From: Armigeres subalbatus
Lineage: Eukaryota; Arthropoda; Insecta; Diptera; Culicidae
Assembly (NCBI RefSeq): GCF_024139115.2
Contig: NC_085141.1
Coordinates: 240,303,047 to 240,367,046 of the forward strand
Direction of reading: 5' to 3'
DNA length: 64,000 bases
Part shown: piece after piece, positions 12,601-22,449 of the stretch
How the letters are laid out: each line of letters starts with the position of its first letter
How positions within the stretch are numbered: the first letter of the stretch is position 1
Notes under the pieces: generated by a model
What the model was told of the DNA's origin: nothing
Seen by the model: the letters and a program-made list of their open reading frames with translations, nothing else
Database searches by the model: none
Position numbers and translations under genes: made by a program

Positions 12601-13044
12601 TGCGAAACCTAGCGACTTGCAATTCCATGTTCCAAGCTTCCAATCGTGATCCTGTATTCGTCGCCTAGGTCTTTGCCGATTATATCGAGTCGCATTATCT
12701 CTTATATTGTTCGTAATGATTGGTTTTCTAGGCGGCTTATTGGGCCTGCGCAAACCTCCTGTCTCGTCGGAGGGCCGTCGTGTCAGGGCTGTTTAGCGTC
12801 CCACCTAACACCAGGACTTGGGCTTGTGCGCTTTGAGCGGCACACGGTCGCTTTGTTGGGGCCTACTTGCGGATACATGCAGCTTTTTATAGAGGTTTAA
12901 CAGGGCCCACTGTCAAACCCCACCACATCCTAGGCAAGCCCCACAACTCGCAGATGGCCTGGGGAGGGATCGTCAAGCCCTTGGACATAGTCCCTGCTGC
13001 ACTTATACAAACTAAAATCATTAGCCGCTTACTCTGAATACTAC
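9698..13044 (-). mobile_element. RTE-type non-LTR retrotransposon, copy 1
   Basis: The 5' end is near 13002-13044 and the 3' end lies at a (TTA)n-like tail (about 9699-9713 on the + strand), as is typical of RTE-clade elements that end in short tandem repeats. It carries a 5' leader of about 250 bp and one long endonuclease-reverse transcriptase frame. It is highly similar to the copy at 18884-22194, which points the other way. The 230-bp direct repeats at 9461-9697 and 13045-13276 flank it. Confidence 0.9.
9715..12753 (-). CDS. RTE-type endonuclease/reverse transcriptase ORF (copy 1)
   Basis: This 1012-codon open frame makes the retrotransposition enzyme. The N-terminal third is an APE-type endonuclease with GTWNCKSLG near residue 41, QEICW near 70, GDMNAQVG near 152, NQIDHV and ESDHYLV. 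The reverse transcriptase domain has SNYRAITLL, FIDFKAAYDTI, GLRQGDGLSCLLFNIAL and the catalytic FADDID, and a C-terminal RLRWAGHVARM region follows. The frame begins at a TTG; upstream in frame there is a stop and no nearby ATG, because one C found in copy 2 (near 19104) is missing here. A second local fault lies before KGD at about 11040-11070: indels of 2 and 1 nt replace the CPIYKKGD motif with SHLQKGD. Such ORFs are often mis-annotated as craniofacial development protein 2. Confidence 0.9.
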   Translation of the reverse strand: MRRPNKPPRKPIITNNIRDNATRYNRQRPRRRIQDHDWKLGTWNCKSLGFAGCDRMIYDELHPRNFDVVVLQEICWTGQKVWKSGHRAATFYQSCGTTNELATGFIVLGKMRQRVIGWQPINARMCKLRIKGRFFNYSIINVHCPHEGRLDDEKEAFYAQLEQTYDRCPLRDVKIVIGDMNAQVGREEMYRPVIGPDSLHTVSNDNGQRCINFAPSRGMAVRSTFFPRKNIHKPTWKSPNQETENQIDHVLIDGKFFSDITNVRTYRSANIESDHYLVAVCLRSKLSTVYNTRRSRTPRLNIGRLRDGRLAQEYAQQLEVALPTEEQLGAASLEDGWRDIRSAIGSTATAALGTVPPDQRNDWYDGECEQLVEEKNAAWARLLQHRTRANEARYKQARNRQNSIFRRKKRQQEDRDREETEQLYRANNTRKFYEKLNRSRKGHVPQPDMCKDINGNLLTNEREVIQRWRQHYEEHLNGDVADEDGGMVMDLGERAQDIIFPAPDLQEIQEEIGRLKNNKAPGVDQLPGELFKHGGEALARALHWVITKLWEEEVLPQEWMEGVVSHLQKGDKLDCSNYRAITLLNAAYKVLSQILCRRLAPTAREFVGQYQAGFMGERSTTDQVFAIRQVLQKCREYNVPTHHLFIDFKAAYDTINWDQLWKLMHEHGFPNKLTRLIKATMDRVMCVVRVSGAFSSPFETRRGLRQGDGLSCLLFNIALEGVIRRAGINTSGTIFNKSVQLFGFADDIDIMARNFEKIEEAYIRLKREAKRIGLVINTSKTKYMIGRGSREDNVSHPPRVCIGGDEIEVVEEFVYLGSLVTAENDNRREIRKRIVAGNCTYFGLRKTLRSNRVRRRTKLTIYKTLIRPVVLYGHETWTMLVEDQRALGVFERKVLRTIYGGVQMADGTWRRRMNHELHQLLGEPSIVHTAKIGRLRWAGHVARMSDSNPVKMVLDNDPTGTRRRGAQRARWIDQVEDDLRTLRRLRGWRSAAMNRAEWRSLLCAAQATPALV

Positions 13045-13276
13045 ACTCATTTCGTTTGCTTGTTGTAACTTTCGGATAACGTAAACTGGATCATGCATAA
13101 CCTTGTAAATTTTGGATGCATACATAGCTTATTTCCCAAAAGGCTCAAAGCATGTTTCACTCGAACCCATGGCGAGTCGCCTATCGGGTGGTAATAGCCA
13201 AAATATGGGATATTTCAAATTCCACAAGTACACATGTTTTAATTATTATATTGTTAGTTTTTCATCATTTTGGGCT
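13045..13276. repeat. Right copy of the 230-bp direct repeat flanking RTE copy 1
   Basis: This is the partner of 9461-9697 and lies just outside the 5' end of the element. It shares the TTTCCCAAAAGGCTCAA and CGAACCCATGGCGAGTCGCC blocks. Confidence 0.85.
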
Positions 13277-14212
13277 AATCAACCCCTAATAAATAATAAC
13301 AATAATGATCATGGTTTCTAGGCCCTGCATTTAATTGGACATGCGGTATTTTTTTCCCATGATTTATCATTGAAACAATTTCTCAAGTTTGAGTCAGGGT
13401 GAGTTCCGCTGTATTTACAAACTAATGGTCGAAGCTGGTGCGAATGATATTCATCGCTGAAACCGTCCCATTCCTGTCCATGCTACGGCTGAAAATTGTG
13501 GTGCTTTTCATACCCAGTTGGCGACCCAAGTGGCTATGGAAGGTGCAATTATAATTGCACATACACAACGAGCGGCCGTCGTTCGAAATTTGGCACACGT
13601 TCTCGGCACTCAAGCGTTTCATCAAAGCAAAGCGACAAATTATATTACCGTCATCCCACGACATGAAATGCCCATGTGCAAGTTAGAAACTGGCACCCTC
13701 GCGTGGTCCTCGGTAATTTGTTGTGGAGCAGCACTCTAACCATATGGCAGTAGCCATACCGTCGTCGATCGTGCAAAGGTCCCAGAATATGTGCACTGCC
13801 GGCGGCGTACATCGGCAAAACAAAATACAACGTTGAGTTAGCTTAATTTCGTTAGGAATGTTGGGATATTAACAACAAAATTAACATATGCAAAACGAAT
13901 GACATCTGAGGATGCGACCAAAGTTATTATTCAACCAAAATGTAAAACAAAACTGCGCAACGAAATTACAACACCATGCTTTGGTACTGATTTTTCAAAA
14001 GAAACATTTGGGTCATTGCTGATCATAAATAAATACATTCTTGCATAATTGTATCAGAGTATCAGAATGAATACAAGACTTAAAATAATTAGAGAGGGTT
14101 GGGGGATTCGATAAATTCTTTTGCAAATTTACAAACTTTCTGAAAATATTTCTGAATAGTGATCTGTAATTGCGAAGTGATGGCCTCATGAGCTGATACC
14201 AGGGGATTATAT
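13277..14212. other. Unassigned intronic sequence
   Basis: Opposed frames at 13422-13664 (-) and 13518-13739 (+) overlap in a slightly GC-richer patch (13420-13850) that may be an old unrecognised fragment. No motif allowed an assignment. Confidence 0.4.
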
Positions 14213-14371
14213 TTCTCGCTTAACTTTTCAAAAGGACCTAAGTAACATTTTTTTCATGAATTAATTTGAATACTGCAATCAATAGCTTTCATGATGTTCT
14301 GTTGATTGAGCTATTCAAATTAATTCATGAAAAAAATGTTACTTAGGTCCATTTGAAAAGTTAAGCGAGAA
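14213..14371. mobile_element. Foldback MITE with nearly perfect arms
   Basis: Arms of about 65 bp (TTCTCGCTTAACTTTTCAAA at the left and its complement TTTGAAAAGTTAAGCGAGAA at the right) surround a short centre containing GTTCTGTTGATTG. The decayed relative is at 385-540. Just to its right, 14373-14445 matches the right half of the MITE at 24317-24507, so it seems to have landed in or beside an older copy of that family. Confidence 0.85.
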
Positions 14372-14372
14372 T

Positions 14373-14445
14373 TCATAGTTTCATTAACGCTAAAGGTCTT
14401 AATCGACTAAAACCCATCCGTGTAAAAAAGAACTAGGTGTACTGC
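14373..14445. repeat. Fragment of the 24317-24507 MITE family
   Basis: CATAGTTTCATTAACGC, ACCCATCCGTGTAAAAAAG and AACTAGGTGTA align with 24437-24507, which is the right half of that MITE. Confidence 0.75.
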
Positions 14446-14521
14446 AATACCAGCCAGAAAGCACAAATAATATTTTAAAAATGATTCAGTAACCGCCAAG
14501 TTGGAAAAAGTCCGACGGATG

Positions 14522-14544
14522 TCCTTCGTAGCTTAGTTGGTTAA
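14522..14544 (+). pseudogene. tRNA-like sequence, 5' part (split by insertion)
   Basis: TCCTTCGTAGCTTAGTTGG followed by TTAA supplies the 5' acceptor strand and D-arm of a tRNA-like sequence whose remainder is at 25241-25290. Joined across the single TTAA, the two parts give a 7-bp acceptor stem with one mismatch and a GCTT/AAGC D-stem. It is best read as a tRNA pseudogene or the head of a tRNA-derived SINE. Confidence 0.7.
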
Positions 14545-14934
14545 GAGCCAGTTCGCGAGAATCGCGACCCCCTTTCCAAGGGAGGTTGTAACGATGTTCT
14601 CCGATTTCGATGAAATTTTCAGGGTTTGTTCATATATGTAAGAGAAGGCATTTTGCAAATTTTCAGATTTTTTCGTTGAGGGGAAGTGGGGTAAAACGGC
14701 CCTTCAAAAATTATTGTTCAAAAATCGCCAAAACCAAAAAAATGCAATAACTTTGGCAATGAGTGACCGATTTTGTTTAAATTTTGCACGCTTTTTCTAC
14801 TCAATTAGTACTTTATACCAAGTGGTTAATAGGGTTATAAAGTTGTTTACTTTAGGAGAAAAATTACTTTTTCGATAAAAAATAGTCGTTTTTCCAAAGG
14901 GAGTATTTTTCACCAACTTACTTACTTATGGATC

Positions 14935-15426
14935 CTATACACCTCCGGTGGTGCAAAGGGCCGACTTGAAAGATCTCCATCCTGAGCGATGCCCGGCTAT
15001 CGCTTTAACCTGTTGCCAGGTTAGATTTCGGTCGACTTCTTTTATTTCTTTATTGAGGCTTCGCCGCCATGAGCCTCTGGGTCTGCCTCTGCTGCGATGT
15101 CCCGCTGGGTTCCAGTCTAATGCTTGCTTACAGATTTCGTTTCCGCCCCTACGTAGAGTGTGGCCGACCCAGCCCCACTTCCGATCCCGAATTTCTGTTG
15201 CTATCGGCCTCTGGTGACAACGACGATGGAGCTCGTTGTTTGAGATCCAGTTGTGAGGCCACCAGGCCCGAATTATATACCGCAGGCATCTGTTAATGAA
15301 CACCTGCAGCCGTTGAGTGTTCTCCACTGATACACACCATGTTTCGCTAGCGTATAACAGCACAGATTTCACGTTAGAGTTGAAAATTCGTATTTTGGTG
15401 CGTTCACTTATCTGCCTGTTTTCCAT
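14935..15426 (-). CDS. C-terminal part of the reverse transcriptase ORF, second family
   Basis: The frame encodes the region after the RT catalytic core, with LLYASETWCVS, NELHRRC and a WGWVGHTLRR block, common at the C-terminus of RTE-like polyproteins. It overlaps the preceding RT frame at 15408-15426 in another frame, so the ORF is frameshifted here. The same 3' segment occurs at 45276-45497. Confidence 0.8.
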   Translation of the reverse strand: MENRQISERTKIRIFNSNVKSVLLYASETWCVSVENTQRLQVFINRCLRYIIRAWWPHNWISNNELHRRCHQRPIATEIRDRKWGWVGHTLRRGGNEICKQALDWNPAGHRSRGRPRGSWRRSLNKEIKEVDRNLTWQQVKAIAGHRSGWRSFKSALCTTGGV

Positions 15427-16223
15427 ATATTTCTTAAACTCGCAAAGGCAGCCCTTGCTTTCTTGATCCGTGCGCCTATGTCGATCTTGGTACCGCCGTC
15501 TGACGCCATTTGGCTACCAAGATATTGGAAGCTTTCAACATTCTCCACTGGTTGCCCGGCTACTGTGAAACTGGAAGGCGTCACCGTGTTTACATCCAAC
15601 GATTTGGTTTTGTTGACGTTGATGACTAAACCTGCCGAGGAGGAGCGCTCGGCAAGGTCGTTGAGCTTACTCTGCATATCAGAGCGCCGTTGCGCGAGTA
15701 GTGCAACATCATCCGCCAATTCGAAGTCGTTTAGGTGCTCCATGGTTATAGGCTGCCATAACAGCCCGCGGTTTGGTTCACGGTCAATCGCATCTACCAG
15801 AATCTCATCGATTACGATGAGGAACAGTAACGGTGATAGAATACATCCTTGCCTCACACCAGCTACGATCCGGATAGGGTCGGACAGGACCCCATTGTGC
15901 AGCACTCTACACGAAAAGGCCTCGTACTGTGCTTCGATGAGGCCGATGATTTTCTCAGGAACCCCCTTGCGTCTCAGGGCGCCCCACATATTCTCGTGAT
16001 TGAGACGGTCGAAAGCTTTTTCATAGTCAATGAATACCAAGTAAAGGGACTCTTGGAATTCGTTGACCTGCTCCAAAATGATGCGGAGCGTGACAATATG
16101 GTCCACACAGGATCTTCCGGCACGGAATCCGGCTTGCTGCCGCCGGAGAGTCGCATCGATCTTCTCCTGAATCCGGGCTAGGATAATTTTGCACAGAACT
16201 TTGAGAACGGTACACAGCAACAT
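15408..16223 (-). CDS. Reverse transcriptase core, second family (broken ORF)
   Basis: Visible RT motifs are AGFRAGRSCVDHI, FIDYEKAFDRLNH, GVRQGCILSPLLF and LADDVALLA, where ADD is the catalytic pair. The downstream NVESFQYLGSQM matches the thumb region of RTE-like polymerases. The frame is separated from the upstream endonuclease frames by stops and shifts (16224-16481), so this copy cannot make a full protein. Confidence 0.85.
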   Translation of the reverse strand: MLLCTVLKVLCKIILARIQEKIDATLRRQQAGFRAGRSCVDHIVTLRIILEQVNEFQESLYLVFIDYEKAFDRLNHENMWGALRRKGVPEKIIGLIEAQYEAFSCRVLHNGVLSDPIRIVAGVRQGCILSPLLFLIVIDEILVDAIDREPNRGLLWQPITMEHLNDFELADDVALLAQRRSDMQSKLNDLAERSSSAGLVINVNKTKSLDVNTVTPSSFTVAGQPVENVESFQYLGSQMASDGGTKIDIGARIKKARAAFASLRNIWKTGR

Positions 16224-16481
16224 AATGCCTCGCCAGTTATCGCATACAGTCAGGTCACCCTTTTGGGCACCTTCACTAAGATACCTTGCATCCAGTCGAC
16301 CGGGAAAGTTGCGGTGTCCCAGATATTACTAAATAAACGATGCAGTAGTTGAGCGGATGTCATGGGGTCAGCTTTGAGCATCTCGGCTGATATGCGGTCG
16401 ACCCTGGGGCTTTATTCGATTTCATGCTTTGGATGGCTGTTTGAATCTCTAGCAGTGATGGAGCTTCGGTATTGACACGTG

Positions 16482-17042
16482 TTATACGTCGGATCCTAGG
16501 CAGATCATGCCGAGGTGGTGATGGCCTGGTTGGCACTTGAAAAGTTGTTCGAAGTGCTCGAACCAGCGTTTCAGCTGGTCAGTTGGGTCGGTCAATAACT
16601 GATCATTCGCGTCTTTCACAGGCATCGTTGCATTCATCTTCGCCCCGCTTAAGCGTCGTGAGATATCGTAGAGGAGGCGAATGTCCCCGGTTGCGGCGGC
16701 TCTCTCTCCTTCGTCGGCCCGAGAGTCTGCCCACGCTCGCTTGTCCCGTCGACATGAGCGTTTTACTTCCTTCTCAAGAGCCGTGTATCGTTGACGGGCT
16801 AAGACTTTGGCTCCTCTGGTTTTCGATCGCTCTATCGCGGCTTTGGCTTCTCTTCGCTCCTCTATCTTCCTCCAGGTCTCATCGGTGATCCATTGTTTTC
16901 TCTGGGTGCGTAGTTCACCCAGATTGTTCTCGCTGGTGGCGATGAAGGCATTCTTGATGGCGGTCCATTGGTCTTCCACGCTGCCACCTTCCGGAATATC
17001 TGCAGCACGCGTCTCCAGTTCTTCAACGAAGGACCGTTTCAC
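16482..17042 (-). CDS. Linker region between endonuclease and RT, second family
   Basis: The frame covers the basic, charged connecting region (KRSFVEELE, QWITDETWRKIEERREAKAAI) that normally follows the endonuclease in such polyproteins. It overlaps the endonuclease frame by a few bases at 17039-17042, in another frame. It is a fragment of a single original ORF. Confidence 0.7.
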   Translation of the reverse strand: MKRSFVEELETRAADIPEGGSVEDQWTAIKNAFIATSENNLGELRTQRKQWITDETWRKIEERREAKAAIERSKTRGAKVLARQRYTALEKEVKRSCRRDKRAWADSRADEGERAAATGDIRLLYDISRRLSGAKMNATMPVKDANDQLLTDPTDQLKRWFEHFEQLFKCQPGHHHLGMICLGSDV

Positions 17043-17986
17043 CGTGGCATCTTCCAGTCGGCGTGTGTTGAATCGTCGTCCAACTCTTTCCTCCTGCCGA
17101 CGAATCCGCGCAATGCGCAGGCGTATTTCGCCGATGAGGAGGTGATGATCAGACGCGATATCGGCACTACGTTTATTCCGTACATCAAGAAGGCTCCGTT
17201 TCCATTTTCGGCTGATGCAGATGTGGTCGATTTGATTTTCTGTAAAGCCGTCACGGGAGACCCACGTGACCTTGTGAACCGGTCGATGAGGGAAGAGCGA
17301 TCCCCGATCACCATGTCGTTATTACCACAAAATTCTGCGAACAGCTCTCCGTTTTCGCTCATTTCTCCGAGACCATGGCGTCCCATAATGCGCTCATGGT
17401 TCGAGTTGTCGGATCCGATCTTCGCATTGAAGTCGCCCAAACAGATCTTGATATCACCCTTCGGAATTCTATCTACGACGGCATTGAGTTGACTGTAGAA
17501 GTTCTCTTTGTCTTGCAGATCGGCAGCATCGGTTGGCGCATAACATTGGATTATAGTAAGGTTTCGGACCCGTGTTCTAAATCTGGCAACGATTATCCTT
17601 TCACTTATAGGTTCCCACTTCATAAGCGCAGAGTGTGCCTGAGCGCTTAGTAGGAAGCCAACTCCGCGATGCCGGGGAGCGTGTTCACCTCGTAAACCAG
17701 AGTATAGCAGAACTTGTCCCGACGGCGTTCTGTGTTCTCCAAAGTTTGGCCAACGGACTTCACTCAGTCCCAGGATCTCAAGCTTCATGCGGCGTGCCTC
17801 ATTGGCAAGTTGTGCCAATTTACCCTGCTGGGCTAGGGTTAAAACGTTCCATGTTCCTATTCGTGTCCGTTGTTTCGCGCTAAGAGTCGTCGCCGTAAAA
17901 TCAGTCCGTATTCTTTCATTATCGGATTCTCGAACAAATTGATGTTTCGGGAACAGTAGGTTGTTGGCCCAAGGTTCCCTATCCAC
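17039..17986 (-). CDS. APE-type endonuclease, second family (frameshifted)
   Basis: RIGTWNVLTL, GLSEVRWP, IIQCYAPT and CLGDFNAKIG are the successive endonuclease motifs. After GDRSSL the frame leaves the family sequence; the expected NQIDH and SDHHL motifs are encoded in another frame at about 17100-17240. The domain is therefore broken by an indel near 17280-17300. Confidence 0.85.
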   Translation of the reverse strand: MDREPWANNLLFPKHQFVRESDNERIRTDFTATTLSAKQRTRIGTWNVLTLAQQGKLAQLANEARRMKLEILGLSEVRWPNFGEHRTPSGQVLLYSGLRGEHAPRHRGVGFLLSAQAHSALMKWEPISERIIVARFRTRVRNLTIIQCYAPTDAADLQDKENFYSQLNAVVDRIPKGDIKICLGDFNAKIGSDNSNHERIMGRHGLGEMSENGELFAEFCGNNDMVIGDRSSLIDRFTRSRGSPVTALQKIKSTTSASAENGNGAFLMYGINVVPISRLIITSSSAKYACALRGFVGRRKELDDDSTHADWKMPR

Positions 17987-18883
17987 CGGGATGGGGCTGC
18001 CATCTTAGGTATAGCTTTCAGGGAATAGCATTTTATACTCAGCCGCTGGATGCCAGAACAGACGCTGTTGGAGCCGCACGTCCTTGGTAAACAGACGCTC
18101 GATCAGTCGGGTCAAATTTGTTTAAAGTCCCACCCAACACCAGGACTAGGCTAGTGCACTTTGAGCGGCACACGGTCTCTTTAAAAGGGCCTGCTTGTGG
18201 ACACATGCAGCTTTTTATAGAGCTTCAACAGAGCCCACTGTCGAACCCTACCACATCCTAGGCAGACCCCATAGTACGCACCCTCTCACTCTAGCTGATG
18301 TCAGAAGGACAACAGTGCCCAGGCTGCACTACCAGCTAAGTACGCAACCCTTAGCTGGCGGTCAATTGTCATCGGAAGACCCGTGGAAGCGTGAGTATTG
18401 GAACTTGTGAGGACCAGAGCTATGTTAGGCGCCCCTTCCCGGATGTCAACTCACCATTTCGCAGCCCAACACCAACAGATCTAGGATAAAAAACTAAACC
18501 CGTAAGGCAATTAAGGAACTAAAGAGCTTTTATCTCATATATAATTCAGAAGCGCCAACTCAAGAATTTCTAAGAAAATCGCAATTTTCTGCAACACTGT
18601 TTATTCTTAAGAAAGTTTGCACAAATTTCGACCCTACTTATGTTGATGTTTTCCGATCTGGTGAAAACTGTCCAAACTTTTTTGTCTAAGTTGAAATTAA
18701 AAATCAGAATTTTCTATTAGGGGAGTGTAGGGTAAAATAGTCCTTCAAAAATAAATGTCAAAAAATACATCTTTTTTTTATGTGAGTTTTAGCAGAAAAT
18801 ACATAAGTTTAAAAAAAAACTGTTTCTTCTTCCTTTCAATTCATCTATATTTTTCGTCTCAATAGATACGTATATCCTTCGCT

Positions 18884-21800
18884 TTAGGGGCAGCAGGGAC
18901 TATGTCCAAGGGCTTGACGATCCCTCCCCAGGCCATCTGCGAGTTGTGGGGCTTGCCTAGGATGTGGTGGGGTTTGACAGTGGGCCCTGTTAAACCTCTA
19001 TAAAAAGCTGCATGTATCCGCAAGTAGGCCCCACCAAAGCGACCGTGTGCCGCTCAAAGCGCACAAGCCCAAGTCCTGGTGTTAGGTGGGACGCTAAACA
19101 GCCCCTGACACGACGGCCCTCCGACGAGACAGGAGGTTTGCGCAGGCCCAATAAGCCGCCTAGAAAACCAATCATTACGAACAATATAAGAGATAATGCG
19201 ACTCGATATAATCGGCAAAGACCTAGGCGACGAATACAGGATCACGATTGGAAGCTTGGAACATGGAATTGCAAGTCGCTAGGTTTCGCAGGTTGCGACA
19301 GGATGATCTACGATGAATTACATCCCCGCAACTTCGACGTCGTGGCGCTGCAGGAGATGCTGGACAGGACAGAAAGTGTGGAAAAGCGGGCATCGAGCGG
19401 CTACCTTCTACCAAAGCTGTGGCACCACCAACGAGCTGGGAACCGGCTTCGTAGTGCTGGGTAAGATGCGCCAACGCGTGATTGGGTGGCAGCCAATCAA
19501 CGCAAGGATGTGCAAGCTGAGGATTAAAGGCCGTTTCTTCAACTATAGCATCATCAACGTGCACTGCCCACACGAAGGGAGACCCGACGACGAGAAAGAA
19601 GCGTTCTACGCACAGCTGGAGCAGACATACGATGGATGCCCACTGCGGGACGTTAAAATCGTCATCGGTGACATGAACGCACAGGTAGGAAGGAGGAAAT
19701 GTATAGACCGGTCATCGGACCGGATAGTCTGCACACCGTATCGAATGACAACGGCCAACGATGCATAAACTTCGCAGCCTCCCGCGGAATGGTAGTCCGA
19801 AGCACCTTCTTTCCCCGCAAAAATATCCACAAGGCCACATGGAGATCACCTAACCAAGAAACGGAAAACCAAATCGATCACGTTCTAATCGACGGTAAAT
19901 TCTTCTCCGACATCACGAATGTCCGCACTTACCGCAGTGCGAATATTGAATCCGACCACTACCTCGTTGCAGTATGCCTGCGCTCAAAACTCTCGACGGT
20001 GTACAACACGCGTCGAAGTCGGACGCCGCGGCTTAACATTGGGCGGCTACAAGACGGTAGACTAGCCCAAGAATACGCGCAGCAGCTGGAAGTGGCACTT
20101 CCAACGGAAGAGCAGCTAGGCGCAGCGTCTCTTGAAGATGGCTGGAGAGATATTCGATCCGCCATTGGTAGCACCGCAACCGCTGCACTAGGCACGGTGC
20201 CCCCGGATCAGAGAAACGACTGGTATGACGGCGAATGTGAGCAGTTAGTGGAAGAGAAGAATGCAGCATGGGCGAGATTGCTGCAACACCGCACGAGGGC
20301 GAACGAGGCACGATATAAACAGGCGCGGAACAGACAAAACTCGATTTTCCGGAGGAAAAAGCGCCAGCAGGAAGATCGAGACCGTGAAGAAACGGAGCAA
20401 CTGTACCGCGCTAATAACACACGAAAGTTCTATGAGAAGTTAAACCGTTCACGTAAGGGCCACGTGCCACAGCCTGATATGTGTAAGGACATAAACGGGA
20501 ACCTTCTTACGAACGAGCGTGAGGTGATCCAAAGGTGGCGGCAGCACTACGAAGAGCACCTGAATGGCGATGTGGCAGACGAAGATGGCGGTATGGTGAT
20601 GGACCTGGGAGAACGCGCGCAGGACATAATTCTACCGGCTCCGTATCTCCAGGAAATCCAGGAGGAGATTGGCCGGCTGAAGAACAACAAAGCCCCTGGG
20701 GTTGACCAACTACCAGGAGAGCTATTTAAACACGGTGGTGAGGCACTGGGTAGAGCGCTGCACTGGGTCATTACCAAGATTTGGGAGGAGGAAGTTTTGC
20801 CGCAGGAGTGGATGGAAGGTGTCGTGTGTCCCATCTACAAAAAGGGCGATAAGCTGGATTGTAGCAACTACCGCGCAATCACATTGCTGAACGCCGCCTA
20901 CAAGGTACTCTCCCAAATTTTATGCCGTCGACTAGCACCAACTGCAAGGGAGTTCGTGGGGCAGTACCAGGCGGGTTTTATGGGCGAACGCTCCACCACG
21001 GACCAGGTGTTCGCCATTCGCCAAGTACTGCAGAAATGCCGCGAATACAACGTGCCCACACATCATCTATTCATCGACTTCAAAGCCGCATATGATACAA
21101 TCGATCGGGACCAGCTATGGCAGCTAATGCACGAACACGGTTTTCCGGATAAACTGACACGATTGATCAAAGCGACGATGGATCGGGTGATGTGCGTAGT
21201 TCGAGTTTCAGGGGCATTCTCGAGTCCCTTCGAAACCCGCAGAGGGTTACGGCAAGGTGATGGTCTTTCGTGTTTGCTATTCAACATCGCTTTGGAAGGG
21301 GTAATACGAAGAGCAGGGATTAACACGAGTGGTACAATTTTCAATAAGTCCGTCCAGCTATTTGGTTTCGCCGACGACATAGATATTATGGCACGTAACT
21401 TTGAGAAGATGGAGGAAGCCTACATCAGACTGAAGAGGGAAGCTAAGCGGATCGGACTAGTCATCAACACGTCGAAGACGAAGTACATGATAGGCAGAGG
21501 TTCAAGAGAAGACAATGTGAGCCACCCACCGCGAGTTTGCATCGGTGGTGACGAAATCGAGGTGGTAGAAGAATTTGTGTACTTGGGCTCACTGGTGACT
21601 GCCGAAAATGACACCAGCAGAGAAATTCGGAGACGCATAGTGGCTGGAAATCGTACGTACTTTGGACTCCGCAAGACGCTCCGATCGAATAGAGTTCGCC
21701 GCCGTACCAAACTGACAATCTACAAAACGCTAATTAGACCGGTAGTCCTCTACGGACACGAGACCTGGACGATGCTCGTGGAGGACCAACGCGCACTTGG

Positions 21801-22194
21801 AGTTTTCGAAAGGAAAGTGCTGCGTACCATCTATGGTGGGGTGCAGATGGCGGACGGTACGTGGAGGAGGCGAATGAACCACGAATTGCATCAGCTGTTG
21901 GGAGAACCATCCATCGTTCACACCGCGAAAATCGGACGACTGCGATGGGCCGGGCACGTAGCCAGAATGTCGGACAGTAACCCGGTGAAAATGGTTCTCG
22001 ACAACGATCCGACGGGCACAAGAAGGCGAGGTGCGCAGCGGGCAAGGTGGATCGATCAGGTGGAAGATGACTTGCGGACCCTCCGTAGACTGCGTGGTTG
22101 GCGACGTGTAGCCATGGACCGAGCCGAATGGAGAAGACTCTTATATACCGCACAGGCCACTTCGGCCTTAGTCTGAATAAATAATAAAATAATA
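18884..22194 (+). mobile_element. RTE-type non-LTR retrotransposon, copy 2
   Basis: It is bounded by an exact 10-bp target duplication, ATCCTTCGCT (18874-18883 and 22195-22204); the uninterrupted sequence occurs in the right arm near 24300. It has a 5' leader, a long EN-RT frame and an (AATA)n-like 3' tail. It is nearly identical to copy 1 (9698-13044) but opposite in orientation. Confidence 0.92.
19012..22176 (+). pseudogene. RTE-type endonuclease/RT ORF (copy 2, endonuclease frameshifted)
   Basis: The ATG at 19012 is in frame with the main ORF, unlike copy 1. Inside the endonuclease, a 2-nt loss after CTGCAGGAGAT (about 19360) and a 1-nt loss near 19695 put about 330 bp out of frame, covering the block after QE and the GDMNAQVG block. 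The 825-codon frame 19699-22176 then continues intact through the IYKKGD motif, FIDFKAAYDTI, GLRQGDGLS and FADDID to the C-terminal WAGHVARM. Copy 2 thus has a good RT but a damaged endonuclease. Confidence 0.9.
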
Positions 22195-22449
22195 ATCCTT
22201 CGCTGATCTATATTAGATAGCAAACTATTTGCAGAACAATTTTCAACAGAAGTAAAATAGAACCAAAATAAGTGCCTTAAACATTAGCACGTCTTTCGCA
22301 AACTGAAACAAAAATGAACGAATTCGGCGAGCGTGCTTGTTGATATTTTTTTTTGAATAAGCTTCAATTAATATGGGTACCGGTAGTGATGTTGCTTTTA
22401 CATCTATGCGAAAAAAAAACAATTATTCTTAACGACAAATGAGCAATTT

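Larger units (their letters stand above)
14918..18469 (-). mobile_element. Second non-LTR retrotransposon family, nested in the left arm
   Basis: The element is 3.55 kb with an exact 7-bp target duplication, CACCAAC, at 14911-14917 and 18470-18476. The intact right arm of the host element (about 24880) shows the empty site. It ends in (TAAG)n at its 3' end (ACTTACTTACTTA on the + strand). The 5' leader (about 17987-18469) contains GTTGACATCCGGGAAGGG-like sequence related to the leader of the element at 37095. A 5'-truncated sister copy is at 45267-45492. Confidence 0.9.

Noticed and set aside
9715..12753. Host gene 'craniofacial development protein 2'
   Set aside because: The APE endonuclease plus RT with FADD is a retrotransposon; the name spreads by mis-annotation.
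19606..22153. Minus-strand frames over RTE copy 2
   Set aside because: Shadows of the + strand EN-RT frame, identical in kind to those over copy 1.
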